Assembly: GCA_902362975.1 (NCBI GenBank)
Contig: CABIYO010000002.1
Coordinates: 1 to 64,000, forward strand
DNA from: Caryophanales bacterium
GTDB taxonomy: Bacteria; Bacillota; Bacilli; Exiguobacteriales; Exiguobacteriaceae
Length of the DNA: 64,000 nucleotides
Direction of reading: 5' to 3'
A model generated the notes under the pieces. That model saw nothing but the letters and a program-made list of their open reading frames with translations, had not been told where the DNA came from and ran no database searches. Numbering within the stretch: position 1 is the stretch's first letter; the number at the start of each line of letters is the position of its first letter. This document shows positions 44,172-52,532 of this stretch, piece by piece. Made by a program: the position numbers and the translations under genes.

Positions 44172-45246
44172 GTGTATCCCCCTCATAAACTCGTGCGGTC
44201 TCTTCGTTCTCGATGACGCGAAGTGCACCTTCAGCCAACGCTTTAAGCTCATCTTCACCCGGATACACGTGTACCGGCGCGAGATAAGTGACACGCTCCT
44301 TAATTTTTTCAGTCAGCCACTCGGAATATGCGATTCCACCAGTCAGTAAGATGGCATCCACACGACCACATAATGTCGCGCCGTGTTTTGAAATCTCTTG
44401 AGCGACACGATAAGCCATCGTCTCATACAACAGTCTCGCCTCGTCATCACCTGATTCAACCCGTTGCTCGATCTCGACGGCATCGAATGTACCGAGATGA
44501 GCAAACAGACCACCTTGACCGACAATCTTCTTTTTCATTTCCGATTCTTTATACCTGGTACTATAACATAGTTCTACTATCTGTCCAACGGGAATCGAGC
44601 CTGCACGCTCCGGCGCGAGCGGTCCATCTCCGTCGAGACCATTATTCACGTCGATGACTCGACCTGCCGCATGGGCACCGACCGTGATTCCTCCTCCAAG
44701 ATGCGCAACAATAAGATTCAACTCATTGTAATCGCTTTCATTTTCAGCCGCGAATCGTTTCGCGACAGCCTTTTGATTGAGGGCATGGAAAATGCTACGA
44801 CGATTGATTTCCGGCATGCCTGTCTTTCGGGCCAATTCGTCCATCTCATCGACGACGACCGGATCCACTATGAAACTAGGAATCCCTTCCGCTCCCCCGA
44901 TTTTCGAAGCGATCAGACCACCGAGATTCGATGCATGCATCCCAAAACGTCCGCTCGTCAAATCTTCACGCATGAGTTCATTGACCGTATACGTTCCAGA
45001 CGTCATCGGTGCAAGCAAGCCACCACGACCGACGATCGCGGTCAAATCATTGACCGCGATGCCCGTCTCTTCTAACAAGGCGCGTACTTCTTGCTCACGA
45101 TGAGGCAACTGCTCTGGAAGTGTGAGACCCGTCACATCGATTGAATGTCGGACCGTACGTGTCATCACTTCTTCCTTCCCATCAAACAATCCAACTTTCG
45201 TCGAGGTCGACCCTGGGTTGATTGCAAGAATTAGCCGTTTTGTCAT
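44155..45246 (-). CDS. buk: Butyrate kinase / branched-chain fatty acid kinase
   Basis: 363 residues, acetokinase family: AINPGSTSTKVGLF (phosphate-binding), GRGGLLAPMTSGTYTV, LIVAHLGGGITVGAHAAGRVIDV, and AILLTGGIAYS near the end. Makes ATP from branched acyl phosphates produced by Ptb. Its 3' end overlaps the lpdV start by 17 bases. The codons for YSTRYKES contain a 16-base copy of the core of the FapR-type operator found at accB. Confidence 0.92.
   Translation of the reverse strand: MTKRLILAINPGSTSTKVGLFDGKEEVMTRTVRHSIDVTGLTLPEQLPHREQEVRALLEETGIAVNDLTAIVGRGGLLAPMTSGTYTVNELMREDLTSGRFGMHASNLGGLIASKIGGAEGIPSFIVDPVVVDEMDELARKTGMPEINRRSIFHALNQKAVAKRFAAENESDYNELNLIVAHLGGGITVGAHAAGRVIDVNNGLDGDGPLAPERAGSIPVGQIVELCYSTRYKESEMKKKIVGQGGLFAHLGTFDAVEIEQRVESGDDEARLLYETMAYRVAQEISKHGATLCGRVDAILLTGGIAYSEWLTEKIKERVTYLAPVHVYPGEDELKALAEGALRVIENEETARVYEGDTHGTRI
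44548..44563. promoter_or_regulatory. FapR-box-like sequence inside buk
   Basis: TTTATACCTGGTACTA is identical over 16 bases to the core of the accB operator (61597-61612) and similar to the FapR consensus. It lies in coding DNA about 680 bases from the buk start, so it may be chance or an internal control site. Confidence 0.35.
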
Positions 45247-45247
45247 C

Positions 45248-46369
45248 TTAGCGTCTCCCTAGAATGCTTTTTTCAACTTTAAGGAACTGGCTGCGTGAAC
45301 GCGACATCATGTGAATCCGTTCTTCCGCCATCTTATCGGCCGCTACATGCGTTGGTACACCATCACGTTCTGCGATCTCAAAGACGCGCATCATGTTGTC
45401 ATAAATGAGTTCGACTTTCTTCATTGCCCGTTCACGGTTGTAGCCTTCAAGTTCGTCCGCGACGTTGATGACACCACCTGCATTAATGACGAAGTCTGGT
45501 GCGTATAGAATTCCATTTTCGTCGAGCACGTCTCCGTGACGATCTTCTGCCAATTGGTTGTTGGCAGCACCTGCGATGATTTGTGCTTTCAATTGTGGAA
45601 TTGTTTTGTCGTTGATGACGGCACCAAGAGCACATGGAGCGAAAATGTCACATTCGACCGCGTAAATCTCATCCGGCTTGACGACCGTCGCACCAAAGTC
45701 TGCTTCGGCACGTTTGAGTGCTTCCTCGTTAATGTCAGTCACTATTAAATGAGCACCCTCTTCGTGGAGGTGGCGACATAAGTTGTAGGCCACGTTACCA
45801 ACGCCTTGTACGGCAACCGTCTTCCCTGCGAGCGAGTCTGTTCCGAATTTCCATTTCGCAGCGGCTTTCATCCCGCGGTAGACGCCATATGCTGTTACTG
45901 GTGATGGGTTACCACTTGAACCGAATGCAGGACTGACGCCCGTGACGTAATCCGTTTCCATGTGAATGAAGTCCATGTCGGCAACTGTTGTATTCACATC
46001 TTCAGCCGTGATGTAACGGCCACTGAGCGATTGAACGTATCGTCCGAACGCACGGAAGAGCGCCTCTGATTTATCTGTCTTTGCATTTCCGATAATGACG
46101 GCCTTCCCGCCCCCAAGGTTGAGACCCGCTGCCGCATTCTTGTATGTCATCCCTTTTGCAAGACGCAACACATCGGTGAGTGCCTCTTGTTCAGATTCAT
46201 AGTTCCACATACGGAGTCCGCCAAGAGCTGGTCCGAGCGTCGTGTCGTGGATGGCGATGATCGCCTTTAATCCAGACGCCTGGTCTTGGCAAAATACGAT
46301 TTGCTCGTAGTCCTCAGATTGTAAGACATCAAAAATACGGAAGCGTGGCTCTGTGCTTGTTTCCATCAT
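45248..46369 (-). CDS. bcd: Leucine (branched-chain amino acid) dehydrogenase
   Basis: 373 residues, Glu/Leu/Phe/Val dehydrogenase family. Catalytic segment [16 protein letters not shown] and [20 protein letters not shown] with the active-site Lys, NAD-binding [12 protein letters not shown], and [10 protein letters not shown]. Oxidatively deaminates Leu, Ile and Val to the keto acids used by the Bkd enzymes, releasing ammonium and NADH. AGGAGG precedes the start; two bases separate it from buk. Confidence 0.93.
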   Translation of the reverse strand: MMETSTEPRFRIFDVLQSEDYEQIVFCQDQASGLKAIIAIHDTTLGPALGGLRMWNYESEQEALTDVLRLAKGMTYKNAAAGLNLGGGKAVIIGNAKTDKSEALFRAFGRYVQSLSGRYITAEDVNTTVADMDFIHMETDYVTGVSPAFGSSGNPSPVTAYGVYRGMKAAAKWKFGTDSLAGKTVAVQGVGNVAYNLCRHLHEEGAHLIVTDINEEALKRAEADFGATVVKPDEIYAVECDIFAPCALGAVINDKTIPQLKAQIIAGAANNQLAEDRHGDVLDENGILYAPDFVINAGGVINVADELEGYNRERAMKKVELIYDNMMRVFEIAERDGVPTHVAADKMAEERIHMMSRSRSQFLKVEKSILGRR

Positions 46370-46394
46370 GATTAATTCCTCCTGTTAAGTACGA

Positions 46395-47294
46395 TTAATG
46401 TTTGGCATGTAACAAAGCGAATGCGAGCGAATATAGCTTCGCTTCTGCAGTATCAGCACGACTTGTCAATACGACAGGGGCAGATGCGCCGACGACAATC
46501 GCCGCTACACTCGCCTCTGCGAAATACATCATTGATTTATAAAGGACGTTGCCGACCTCTATGTAAGGTACGACTAATAAGTCGGCTTGTCCGGCAACTT
46601 CACTGTTGATTCCTTTTTGCTTTGCTGCGACCATGTCGACAGCGTTGTCGAGCGCGAGCGGTCCATCTACGACACAGCCCTTGATTTGTCCACGTCGGTT
46701 CATTTGGCTAAGTAATGCTGCGTCCAGAGTCGCATTCATTTGTGGATTGACAACCTCGACTGCTCCAATGACGGCGACTTTTGGCGATTCGTAACCAATG
46801 TCATGCATCGCTTCTACCGCATTGTGAATGATTTCGACCTTCTCTTCGAGTGTCGGTGCGATATGAATTGCCGCATCCGTCACTCCAATCATTTTTTTAC
46901 GATTCGGAATTTGGAATAGTGCAATGTGGCTGAGCGTCCGTTTCGTACGGAGGCCAGTTTCTCGATTGAGGACGGCTTTCATAAATGTCGATGTCGAGAC
47001 CATTCCCTTCATCAGGACGTCCGCCTCATTATTTTTCACTGCTAATGCGGCACGTCGCGCAATCTCAACGTCACCTTTCGCATGTAAAATATCGACGACC
47101 GACTCGTCGATTCCATGCTGTTCACATAACTTGCGGATTTCCCGAGCTTCACCGAACAAAATGAAGCGTGACAGTCCATGATCCGTAGCGAGTTTTACGG
47201 CGCGAATGACTTCTTCGTCCGCCGCCCCCGCAATGGACACGGTACAGCCTTCTAACTGCTTTGCGTCCGTCAGCATCCGTTCAAAATTCATCAT
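46395..47294 (-). CDS. ptb: Phosphate butyryltransferase / branched-chain acyltransferase
   Basis: 299 residues, PTA_PTB family (ADVLMKGMVSTSTFMKAVLN, HIALFQIPNRKKMIGVTDAAI, and LVVPYIEVGNVLYKSM). Converts branched acyl-CoA and phosphate to acyl phosphate for Buk. First gene of the operon; GGGGGG lies just before the ATG. Preceded by the sigma-54 promoter and upstream repeats. Substrate preference (butyryl or isobutyryl) is inferred from the operon. Confidence 0.92.
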   Translation of the reverse strand: MMNFERMLTDAKQLEGCTVSIAGAADEEVIRAVKLATDHGLSRFILFGEAREIRKLCEQHGIDESVVDILHAKGDVEIARRAALAVKNNEADVLMKGMVSTSTFMKAVLNRETGLRTKRTLSHIALFQIPNRKKMIGVTDAAIHIAPTLEEKVEIIHNAVEAMHDIGYESPKVAVIGAVEVVNPQMNATLDAALLSQMNRRGQIKGCVVDGPLALDNAVDMVAAKQKGINSEVAGQADLLVVPYIEVGNVLYKSMMYFAEASVAAIVVGASAPVVLTSRADTAEAKLYSLAFALLHAKH

Positions 47295-47324
47295 TGTCCC
47301 CCCTTGCCCTCTACACTATATCAT

Positions 47325-47342
47325 GAGCAAGTTTGTTTCCTA
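47325..47342 (-). promoter_or_regulatory. Sigma-54 (-24/-12) promoter of the bkd operon
   Basis: On the minus strand TAGGAAACAAACTTGCTC shows GG (-24) and GC (-12) separated by exactly ten bases, the sigma-54 spacing. It lies about 30 bases before ptb and next to the gene for the sigma-54 activator BkdR. Confidence 0.75.
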
Positions 47343-47345
47343 AAT

Positions 47346-47359
47346 TGTAAGCGCTTTAT
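47346..47359. promoter_or_regulatory. cre-like site upstream of the bkd promoter
   Basis: TGTAAGCGCTTTAT matches the CcpA site consensus TGWAARCGYTWNCW at all but one position. It sits directly upstream of the -24 box, where CcpA could block RNA polymerase or activator contact. Confidence 0.6.
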
Positions 47360-47371
47360 AACGCGGATGAC

Positions 47372-47412
47372 CATGCAAATTAATGCTTACCATGCAGGAA
47401 AGTTCATGCAAA
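47372..47412. promoter_or_regulatory. Repeated CATGCA elements, likely BkdR upstream activating sequence
   Basis: Three copies of CATGCA(A/G)(A/G) at 47372, 47391 and 47405 on the plus strand lie 30-85 bases upstream of the -24 box, right after the bkdR stop. Placement fits enhancer binding by BkdR. Confidence 0.5.
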
Positions 47413-49050
47413 TTATTGCGTAGTGTCTAGTTTATTGTATAATGTTCGAATCGAAATCTTTAATCGGCGGGCTGCTTCTGATTTGTTGCCGCCTGCCTCT
47501 TCAATTGTTCGTTCAATCAAATGGCGTTCATATTTTGCAACGGCCTCGTGAAACGTTCCAGATTCGATTACTTTTTGACTCGTTGAACGATTGGATAACT
47601 GCAGGTGATGTGGGGCAATCCACTGTTCGGAACTTGCCATATAAATCATCGCTCGCCCAATCACATTCTCAAGTTCTCGCACATTCCCTTTCCAATGTTG
47701 GCTCTTCAGTAATGATAAGGCATCTTCGTCAACGCCGCGTACACTACGGCCGTACTCTTGATTCAGTTTACGGATTATCCGTTCACATAGTGCCTCGAGT
47801 TCATTTAATCGCTCACGTAATGGTGGGATATGAATCGGCATCCGATTGATTCGGTAATACAAATCTTCCCGGAATGTTCCGTCTGCTACCTTTTGTTCAA
47901 GATCAGCATTCGTTGCGGCAATGATTCGGACATCGATTGGGAGTGCCGTCGTCCCTCCGACACGGACAATTTCATTTTCCTGAAGGACACGTAAAAGCTT
48001 CACTTGGACATCAAGAGGGAGCTCTCCGATTTCGTCTAGAAAGAGTGATCCCCCATCCGCTTCTTCAAAATATCCGGTTTTTCCGCCACGTTTAGCTCCA
48101 CTGAAGGCTCCATCTTCATAACCGAATAGCTCACTTTCAAGAAGGGTCGGTGAAATCGCCGCACAGTTCACGCGAATGAACTTTTTATATTTCCGAGGAG
48201 ATTCTCCATGAATGGCATGGGCGAACAGTTCTTTCCCTGTTCCCGATTCTCCGCGAATCAACACCGTCACCGGGGTCACAGCGGCAAGTTTCGCCTGCTC
48301 GATGACAAATCGCATGACGTCACTCGTCGCAATGATATCGGCAAACTGATATTTCGCTTCTAGATTCCGAATACGTGTCTTTGCCTCCTGCAATTCATCT
48401 CGAAGCGCACGAATCTGAGATACGTCACGGATGACCCCAACCGAGCCTCGCAACTTCCCTTCGACAATGATCGGTTCCGCATTCACAAGAATATCTCGTC
48501 TCGTCGCCCCAATTTGCATCCGGATGTCCCGAACGCCTTGCCCGGTCGATAGAACTTTCAAATGGACACTTTCCTGCATCCCAATATCTGCCGTCGCTGG
48601 TTTGTCGACCACATCTTCTTTTTTGAATCCGGTCAACCGCGTATAAGACGGATTGATCAAAATCGTGTTCCCGTGATGATCTGCGACCGAGATGGCCTCA
48701 CTCGTACATTCAATGATGGCCTCGAGCATCTGCTGATTCTGTTTCAATCGTTCGACCACAATCCGAATAAATTCCCCAGGTAAGACGACTGCATCTTTGA
48801 AATGATCTTTTAATTGTTCAAACGTTTGATGCTTCCCCGTCGTTTCGATGACAAAATCTAGAGTCGCAGCCGCATACTGTTTCCAATCGTCCGCCACGGA
48901 TATGCCATAACTTTTAGCAAGGGCTATTCCTTCGGCAGATGCATCAGAATCTACGACCGCAACAATCGTCGCGAGCGGCGAATCCATCAGCATATGAAGG
49001 ACTTCGGTTCCCCCTTTTCCTGCCCCCACAATCATCAATCGTTTATTCAT
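47413..49050 (-). CDS. bkdR: Sigma-54-dependent transcriptional activator BkdR
   Basis: 545 residues. An N-terminal Rossmann-like domain (LMIVGAGKGGTEVLHML, about 1-95) is followed by a PAS domain (about 110-215), the AAA+ domain (about 235-465) with Walker A GESGTGKE, GAFSGA at the sigma-54 contact loop, Walker B GSLFLDEIGE and arginine finger region REDLYYRINRM, and a Fis-type HTH (NKSEAARRLKISIRTLYNKL) at the end. The contact loop is GAFSGA, not the usual GAFTGA. GGGGGA precedes the ATG. Activates the bkd operon downstream. Confidence 0.93.
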   Translation of the reverse strand: MNKRLMIVGAGKGGTEVLHMLMDSPLATIVAVVDSDASAEGIALAKSYGISVADDWKQYAAATLDFVIETTGKHQTFEQLKDHFKDAVVLPGEFIRIVVERLKQNQQMLEAIIECTSEAISVADHHGNTILINPSYTRLTGFKKEDVVDKPATADIGMQESVHLKVLSTGQGVRDIRMQIGATRRDILVNAEPIIVEGKLRGSVGVIRDVSQIRALRDELQEAKTRIRNLEAKYQFADIIATSDVMRFVIEQAKLAAVTPVTVLIRGESGTGKELFAHAIHGESPRKYKKFIRVNCAAISPTLLESELFGYEDGAFSGAKRGGKTGYFEEADGGSLFLDEIGELPLDVQVKLLRVLQENEIVRVGGTTALPIDVRIIAATNADLEQKVADGTFREDLYYRINRMPIHIPPLRERLNELEALCERIIRKLNQEYGRSVRGVDEDALSLLKSQHWKGNVRELENVIGRAMIYMASSEQWIAPHHLQLSNRSTSQKVIESGTFHEAVAKYERHLIERTIEEAGGNKSEAARRLKISIRTLYNKLDTTQ

Positions 49051-49183
49051 ACATATTCCCCCATCATCTTTCTTCTCTATTTCATGCTACTGAATCCGCA
49101 CCTGATTCGCAAGCCGCCCAAAATAGACCGTGTCGAACAGATCAATTTCTGTTAAAATAATGTATGGTAAAGGAGGAGATTGC

Positions 49184-49432
49184 ATGCGTTTTATCGCGCT
49201 TCTAATCTTAATCGTCCCAGGCTTATTAGGTGTTTACGGAATCAAATTGCTACGCGATAGCTTTTTTTTGAAGACGAACGCACCGTTTTCATGGTTCGAT
49301 TCACTCGCTGCCGCCTCCATGTTGCAGGGGACCTTTGGGCTTCTGCTCGCCATGGGCGGGATCGGATTTGTAGCCGGTTATATTTTTAACCGCGACAAAA
49401 AAACAGGAAAAGTACAACGCCTCGACTCATAA
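49184..49432 (+). CDS. yqzF: DUF2627 small membrane protein (YqzF-like)
   Basis: 82 residues from ATG 49184 (AAAGGAGG before it). Two hydrophobic helices (about 3-22 and 45-69) with RDSFFLKTNAPFSWFDSL between; ends basic. Adjacent to and divergent from bkdR, as yqzF is in B. subtilis. Function unknown. Confidence 0.82.
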   Translation: MRFIALLILIVPGLLGVYGIKLLRDSFFLKTNAPFSWFDSLAAASMLQGTFGLLLAMGGIGFVAGYIFNRDKKTGKVQRLDS

Positions 49433-49440
49433 GCACACAA

Positions 49441-49485
49441 AAAAGGTTCCCTAACTTGACTTCATTTCAAGTGCGGAACCTTTTA
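49441..49485. terminator. Bidirectional terminator of yqzF and the ncRNA
   Basis: AAAAGGTTCC (49441-49450) and GGAACCTTTT (49475-49484) with an inner CTTGA/TCAAG stem. T-rich on both strands, so it ends yqzF on the plus strand and the RNA transcribed from the minus strand. Confidence 0.88.
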
Positions 49486-49964
49486 TTCATATTGAATTGT
49501 GATCACTACGGATGATCTCCTTTCAAACTACGTTACTTACTTTGACATGAAATCCAACGTCTTCTTAATGAAGAAGTATGAAAGAACTTTAGTAACTGCC
49601 GTCTTGCGTGAACGGAATCTTACCATTCGAGTTACTAACTAATTTACTTATCGGATCATGTCGAACCATCCATCGTGAAGTCGAACGCTTGCCATAACCT
49701 GTTCAACGGTTGACAACACTCCTTTTGGTTGACTGAACGATTGTTTTTTCCTATATCAACCCCTAGCTTCGAGTTGATGATAGAATCGCCTCGCAAATGA
49801 GCGACTGTCGCGACCTCGCGTCGGGACATTAACGACTTGAGGTGTCGTTCCCACCTCTGAGCTATAATCGGATAGCGAACCGAGATGATTTGGATTCTTC
49901 AAACGTTGCTCCGGAACAAGTTTGAAAAGCGTTCATCTGACGCTTGTCCAAGTAACTTGGTACA
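49441..49964 (-). ncRNA. Candidate large structured non-coding RNA (about 520 nt)
   Basis: A 600-base region without any plausible gene on either strand, flanked by its own promoter (49970-49997) and terminator (49441-49485). Many hairpins are visible: 49948-49960 (CCAAG/CTTGG, at the 5' end), 49927-49945 (AAGCGT/ACGCTT), 49898-49926 (TTCAAAC/GTTTGAA), 49839-49857 (GAGGTG/CACCTC), 49755-49778 (ATCAAC/GTTGAT). It is not RNase P RNA, tmRNA, 6S or SRP RNA by the hallmarks I know. Size and its neighbourhood of recN/dxs-type genes recall OLE RNA, but the OapA protein gene is not seen nearby. Identity unknown. Confidence 0.7.
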
Positions 49965-49969
49965 ACTCT

Positions 49970-49997
49970 ATTATAACAAAGGTCCATCATTTTGCAA
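49970..49997 (-). promoter_or_regulatory. Sigma-A promoter of the candidate ncRNA
   Basis: On the minus strand TTGCAA (49992-49997), 16 bases, then a perfect TATAAT (49970-49975). Transcription would start near 49963. Confidence 0.75.
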
Positions 49998-50006
49998 GCG
50001 CTTTCT
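49993..50006. promoter_or_regulatory. cre-like site overlapping the ncRNA -35
   Basis: Read on the minus strand, AGAAAGCGCTTGCA fits the CcpA consensus at 13 of 14 positions and covers the -35 element, a position typical of catabolite repression. Confidence 0.6.
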
Positions 50007-50043
50007 TTCATAAAGTAAATAAAGACGAAAGTGATTGTTTCAT

Positions 50044-50077
50044 CAAAAAAAGACTAAGTCCCATCACGACCTAGTCT
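50044..50077 (-). terminator. Terminator of spo0A
   Basis: AGACTAAGTC (50051-50060) pairs with GACCTAGTCT (50068-50077) with one mismatch; seven T's follow on the minus strand. It isolates the ncRNA from spo0A. Confidence 0.8.
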
Positions 50078-50089
50078 CCATGAAATGAT

Positions 50090-50821
50090 TCAATTTTTTT
50101 TAAACGATACATAGGTGACGAAGTACGAGATGAACTCCGAGTTTTTCGGGCTTCGCTCACGCTCCGGTCGACCTTCGAACATCTCATGATCGCGCATACC
50201 ATTCTCCCATGCCGTCTTGATTGCATGACGCATCGCTCGTTCTACACGAGAAGATGTCGTCTCATGCTCTTTTGCGATCATAGGGTACAATTCTTTCGTG
50301 ATGAGTCCGAGTAAATCTTGCCGTTCTCGCACATAAATGATGGCTTGACGAATATACTTGAACCCTTTGATTCGCGGAGAGATTCCGAGTTGCTGAAGCA
50401 GAAGTGAGATTTCAATTTCTTCTGCCGTCATTCCGTCAAATTCTCGATTTGTCCCTTCTGACAATTCCCGAATTTTCGTTAGTAACTGTTGGATATTGAA
50501 TGGTTTGACGAGGAAATAAGAGGCACCGAGTTGCACGGCCTGTTTCGTCACTTCATCTTTTCCAAACGCACTCAACATGATCACTTCCGGCTTGTCATCA
50601 CCTAATTCTTCATTTAGGCGTTGCAATACTCCGATCCCATCTAAATGCGGCATGATAATATCAAGTAAGAGTACATCCGGTTGGTGTGTCTTGACGACAT
50701 CCAAGCATGTTTCACCATCGTATGCCGTACCTACGACACGAAGATCAGGCTCAGATTCTAGTTGTCGGCTCAACAAATCGACAATTTCTCGATTGTCGTC
50801 CGCAATACATAATGTAATCAC
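50090..50821 (-). CDS. spo0A: Stage 0 sporulation response regulator Spo0A
   Basis: 243 residues. Receiver (about 1-120): acidic ADDNRE, phospho-Asp in VLLLDIIMPHLDG and Lys in LVKPFN. DNA-binding domain (about 140-230) with the Spo0A-specific SSRVERAMRHAIKTAWENG recognition helix. GTG start directly after the recN stop (TAAGTG), with AAGGAG eight bases ahead. The tail after NSEFI (SYFVTYVSFKKN) differs from the usual AMVADKLR-like ending. A master regulator of stationary-phase development; role outside sporulation inferred. Confidence 0.93.
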   Translation of the reverse strand: MITLCIADDNREIVDLLSRQLESEPDLRVVGTAYDGETCLDVVKTHQPDVLLLDIIMPHLDGIGVLQRLNEELGDDKPEVIMLSAFGKDEVTKQAVQLGASYFLVKPFNIQQLLTKIRELSEGTNREFDGMTAEEIEISLLLQQLGISPRIKGFKYIRQAIIYVRERQDLLGLITKELYPMIAKEHETTSSRVERAMRHAIKTAWENGMRDHEMFEGRPERERSPKNSEFISYFVTYVSFKKN

Positions 50822-52519
50822 TTATGACACTCCTTTGATGAACTTCTGTTTTACTTGCTGTGACATCTCAAGTAATTCTTCGACGTGTTGCTTCGTCAAG
50901 TCTGTCATTTGAGCACCAGCAATCATGCGACCCAATTCGTCGATTCGGCTTTCGCGGTCGAGAGACGTCACATTCGTTTTCGTCCGCTCGTTCGTTTCGG
51001 TTTTCGTAATGTAAAGATGTTGGTCTGCCATCGCAGCAACTTGTGCCAAGTGCGTGATACAGAGGACTTGAGAGCCAACAGAAAGTCGGAAGATTTTTTC
51101 ACCCATCGCCTGTGCGACACGTCCGGAGACCCCTGTGTCGACCTCGTCAAAAATAATGGAGGCCACGCCGACCGTTCTTGAAAAGATGGATTTTAGTGCG
51201 AGCATGACACGGGAAAGCTCTCCTCCGGAAGCGACTTTTGCGAGCGGTTTGAACGGCTCTCCAACGTTCGTCATCATGTAAAATTCTACGTCATCTAAAC
51301 CATCTTGTTTAAGCGATGTATTTTTGAAACGGACCTCAAACACTGTTTTTTCCATATATAGTTCTTTCAACTCTCGATGAATCGCATGCTGAAGCGATTC
51401 CGCAGCTAGCTTACGCGCTGAAGAGAGTCTCATGCCAGCTTCTCTTGCAATCTGCTCTAATCGAATGAGCTCATCTGAGAGCGTCTGTAAATGCTCTTCC
51501 CGGTTCGTCATCGACTTCAATTCATCCGACACTTGTTCGCCATAGGTGATAACTTCTTCAATCGTCGTCCCATACTTTCGTTTCAATTGCTGGAAAAGAG
51601 CCAATCGTGACTCGATCTCATCCAATCGGATCGGGTCGAACTCGAGCGAATCCAACTGGTCCCGCAGTTGGAACTTGGCATCTTCCAACAAATAATACGC
51701 GTTAGAGATGGTTTCTGATACAGATGACAAAGAGGATGAAAGTTGTGATGCCTCTTCCATCTCACGCATCGCCACTCCAATTTGATCGAGTCCATTTGAC
51801 TCCTCGGCAACCGCCTCATAGGAGAGACGAATGTGTTGATGAATACGTTCAAAGTTGGCCAATTCATCTCGCTCTTCTATCAACGCCTGTTCTTCACCAA
51901 CTTTTAATTCAGCCGCCTCGATTTCTTTCGTTTGAAACGACAAAAGATCCATTCGTTGAGCAAGCTCCTGCTCACTTTGACTGAGACGCTTCAATTCATC
52001 TGCGACTTGTTTCCAGGCAGCATATGCTGTTTGATATTCCTCTACTAACGGACTGATCTCTTTTTCGGCGAAATGGTCTAATATACCAAGGTGAAATTCC
52101 GCATCCATTAAATGTTGGTGTTCATGTTGACCGTGAATATCGACAAGAAGCCGCCCGAACTCCCGTAATGTCGAGAGCGGCATCATTTTTCCGTTCACAC
52201 GGCAGACGCTCTTCCCACTACTATGTAGGTCTCGACGTAAGATGACTGTCCCATCTTCGACATCGATGCCATATTGTTCGGCTGCTTCGATGACCGGGTG
52301 ATCCGGTTCAATCATGAACAGACCTTCGATTTCAGCTTTATCTTGACCATATCGCACGAACTCACTTGAGCCACGTCCCCCAACAAGCAATCCAATCGCA
52401 TCCAACAAGATCGATTTACCGGCACCTGTCTCACCCGTGAGCACAGTCATACCTCGATTAAACGGAATGTTTAATTCGTCAATAATCGCAAACTGTTTGA
52501 TTGATAGTTCTGCTAACAT
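50822..52519 (-). CDS. recN: DNA repair protein RecN
   Basis: 565 residues, SMC-like ATPase. N-terminal Walker A LTGETGAGKSILLDAI, long coiled-coil middle (about 160-370), C-terminal SGGELSRVMLALK signature and Walker B SIIFDEVDTGVSGRVAQAMG. Recruits and bridges DNA ends in double-strand break repair. Start 52519 (MLAELSIKQFAIID) is preceded by GAGGTG; the frame to 52591 is not supported. Directly coupled to spo0A with no spoIVB between. Confidence 0.94.
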   Translation of the reverse strand: MLAELSIKQFAIIDELNIPFNRGMTVLTGETGAGKSILLDAIGLLVGGRGSSEFVRYGQDKAEIEGLFMIEPDHPVIEAAEQYGIDVEDGTVILRRDLHSSGKSVCRVNGKMMPLSTLREFGRLLVDIHGQHEHQHLMDAEFHLGILDHFAEKEISPLVEEYQTAYAAWKQVADELKRLSQSEQELAQRMDLLSFQTKEIEAAELKVGEEQALIEERDELANFERIHQHIRLSYEAVAEESNGLDQIGVAMREMEEASQLSSSLSSVSETISNAYYLLEDAKFQLRDQLDSLEFDPIRLDEIESRLALFQQLKRKYGTTIEEVITYGEQVSDELKSMTNREEHLQTLSDELIRLEQIAREAGMRLSSARKLAAESLQHAIHRELKELYMEKTVFEVRFKNTSLKQDGLDDVEFYMMTNVGEPFKPLAKVASGGELSRVMLALKSIFSRTVGVASIIFDEVDTGVSGRVAQAMGEKIFRLSVGSQVLCITHLAQVAAMADQHLYITKTETNERTKTNVTSLDRESRIDELGRMIAGAQMTDLTKQHVEELLEMSQQVKQKFIKGVS

Positions 52520-52532
52520 ACGTACGTTCACC

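Noticed and set aside
49486-49969. RNase P RNA, tmRNA or 6S RNA
   Set aside because: No GAGGAAAGUCC-type core, no tRNA-like CCA end, no long 6S bubble; kept as an unknown RNA.
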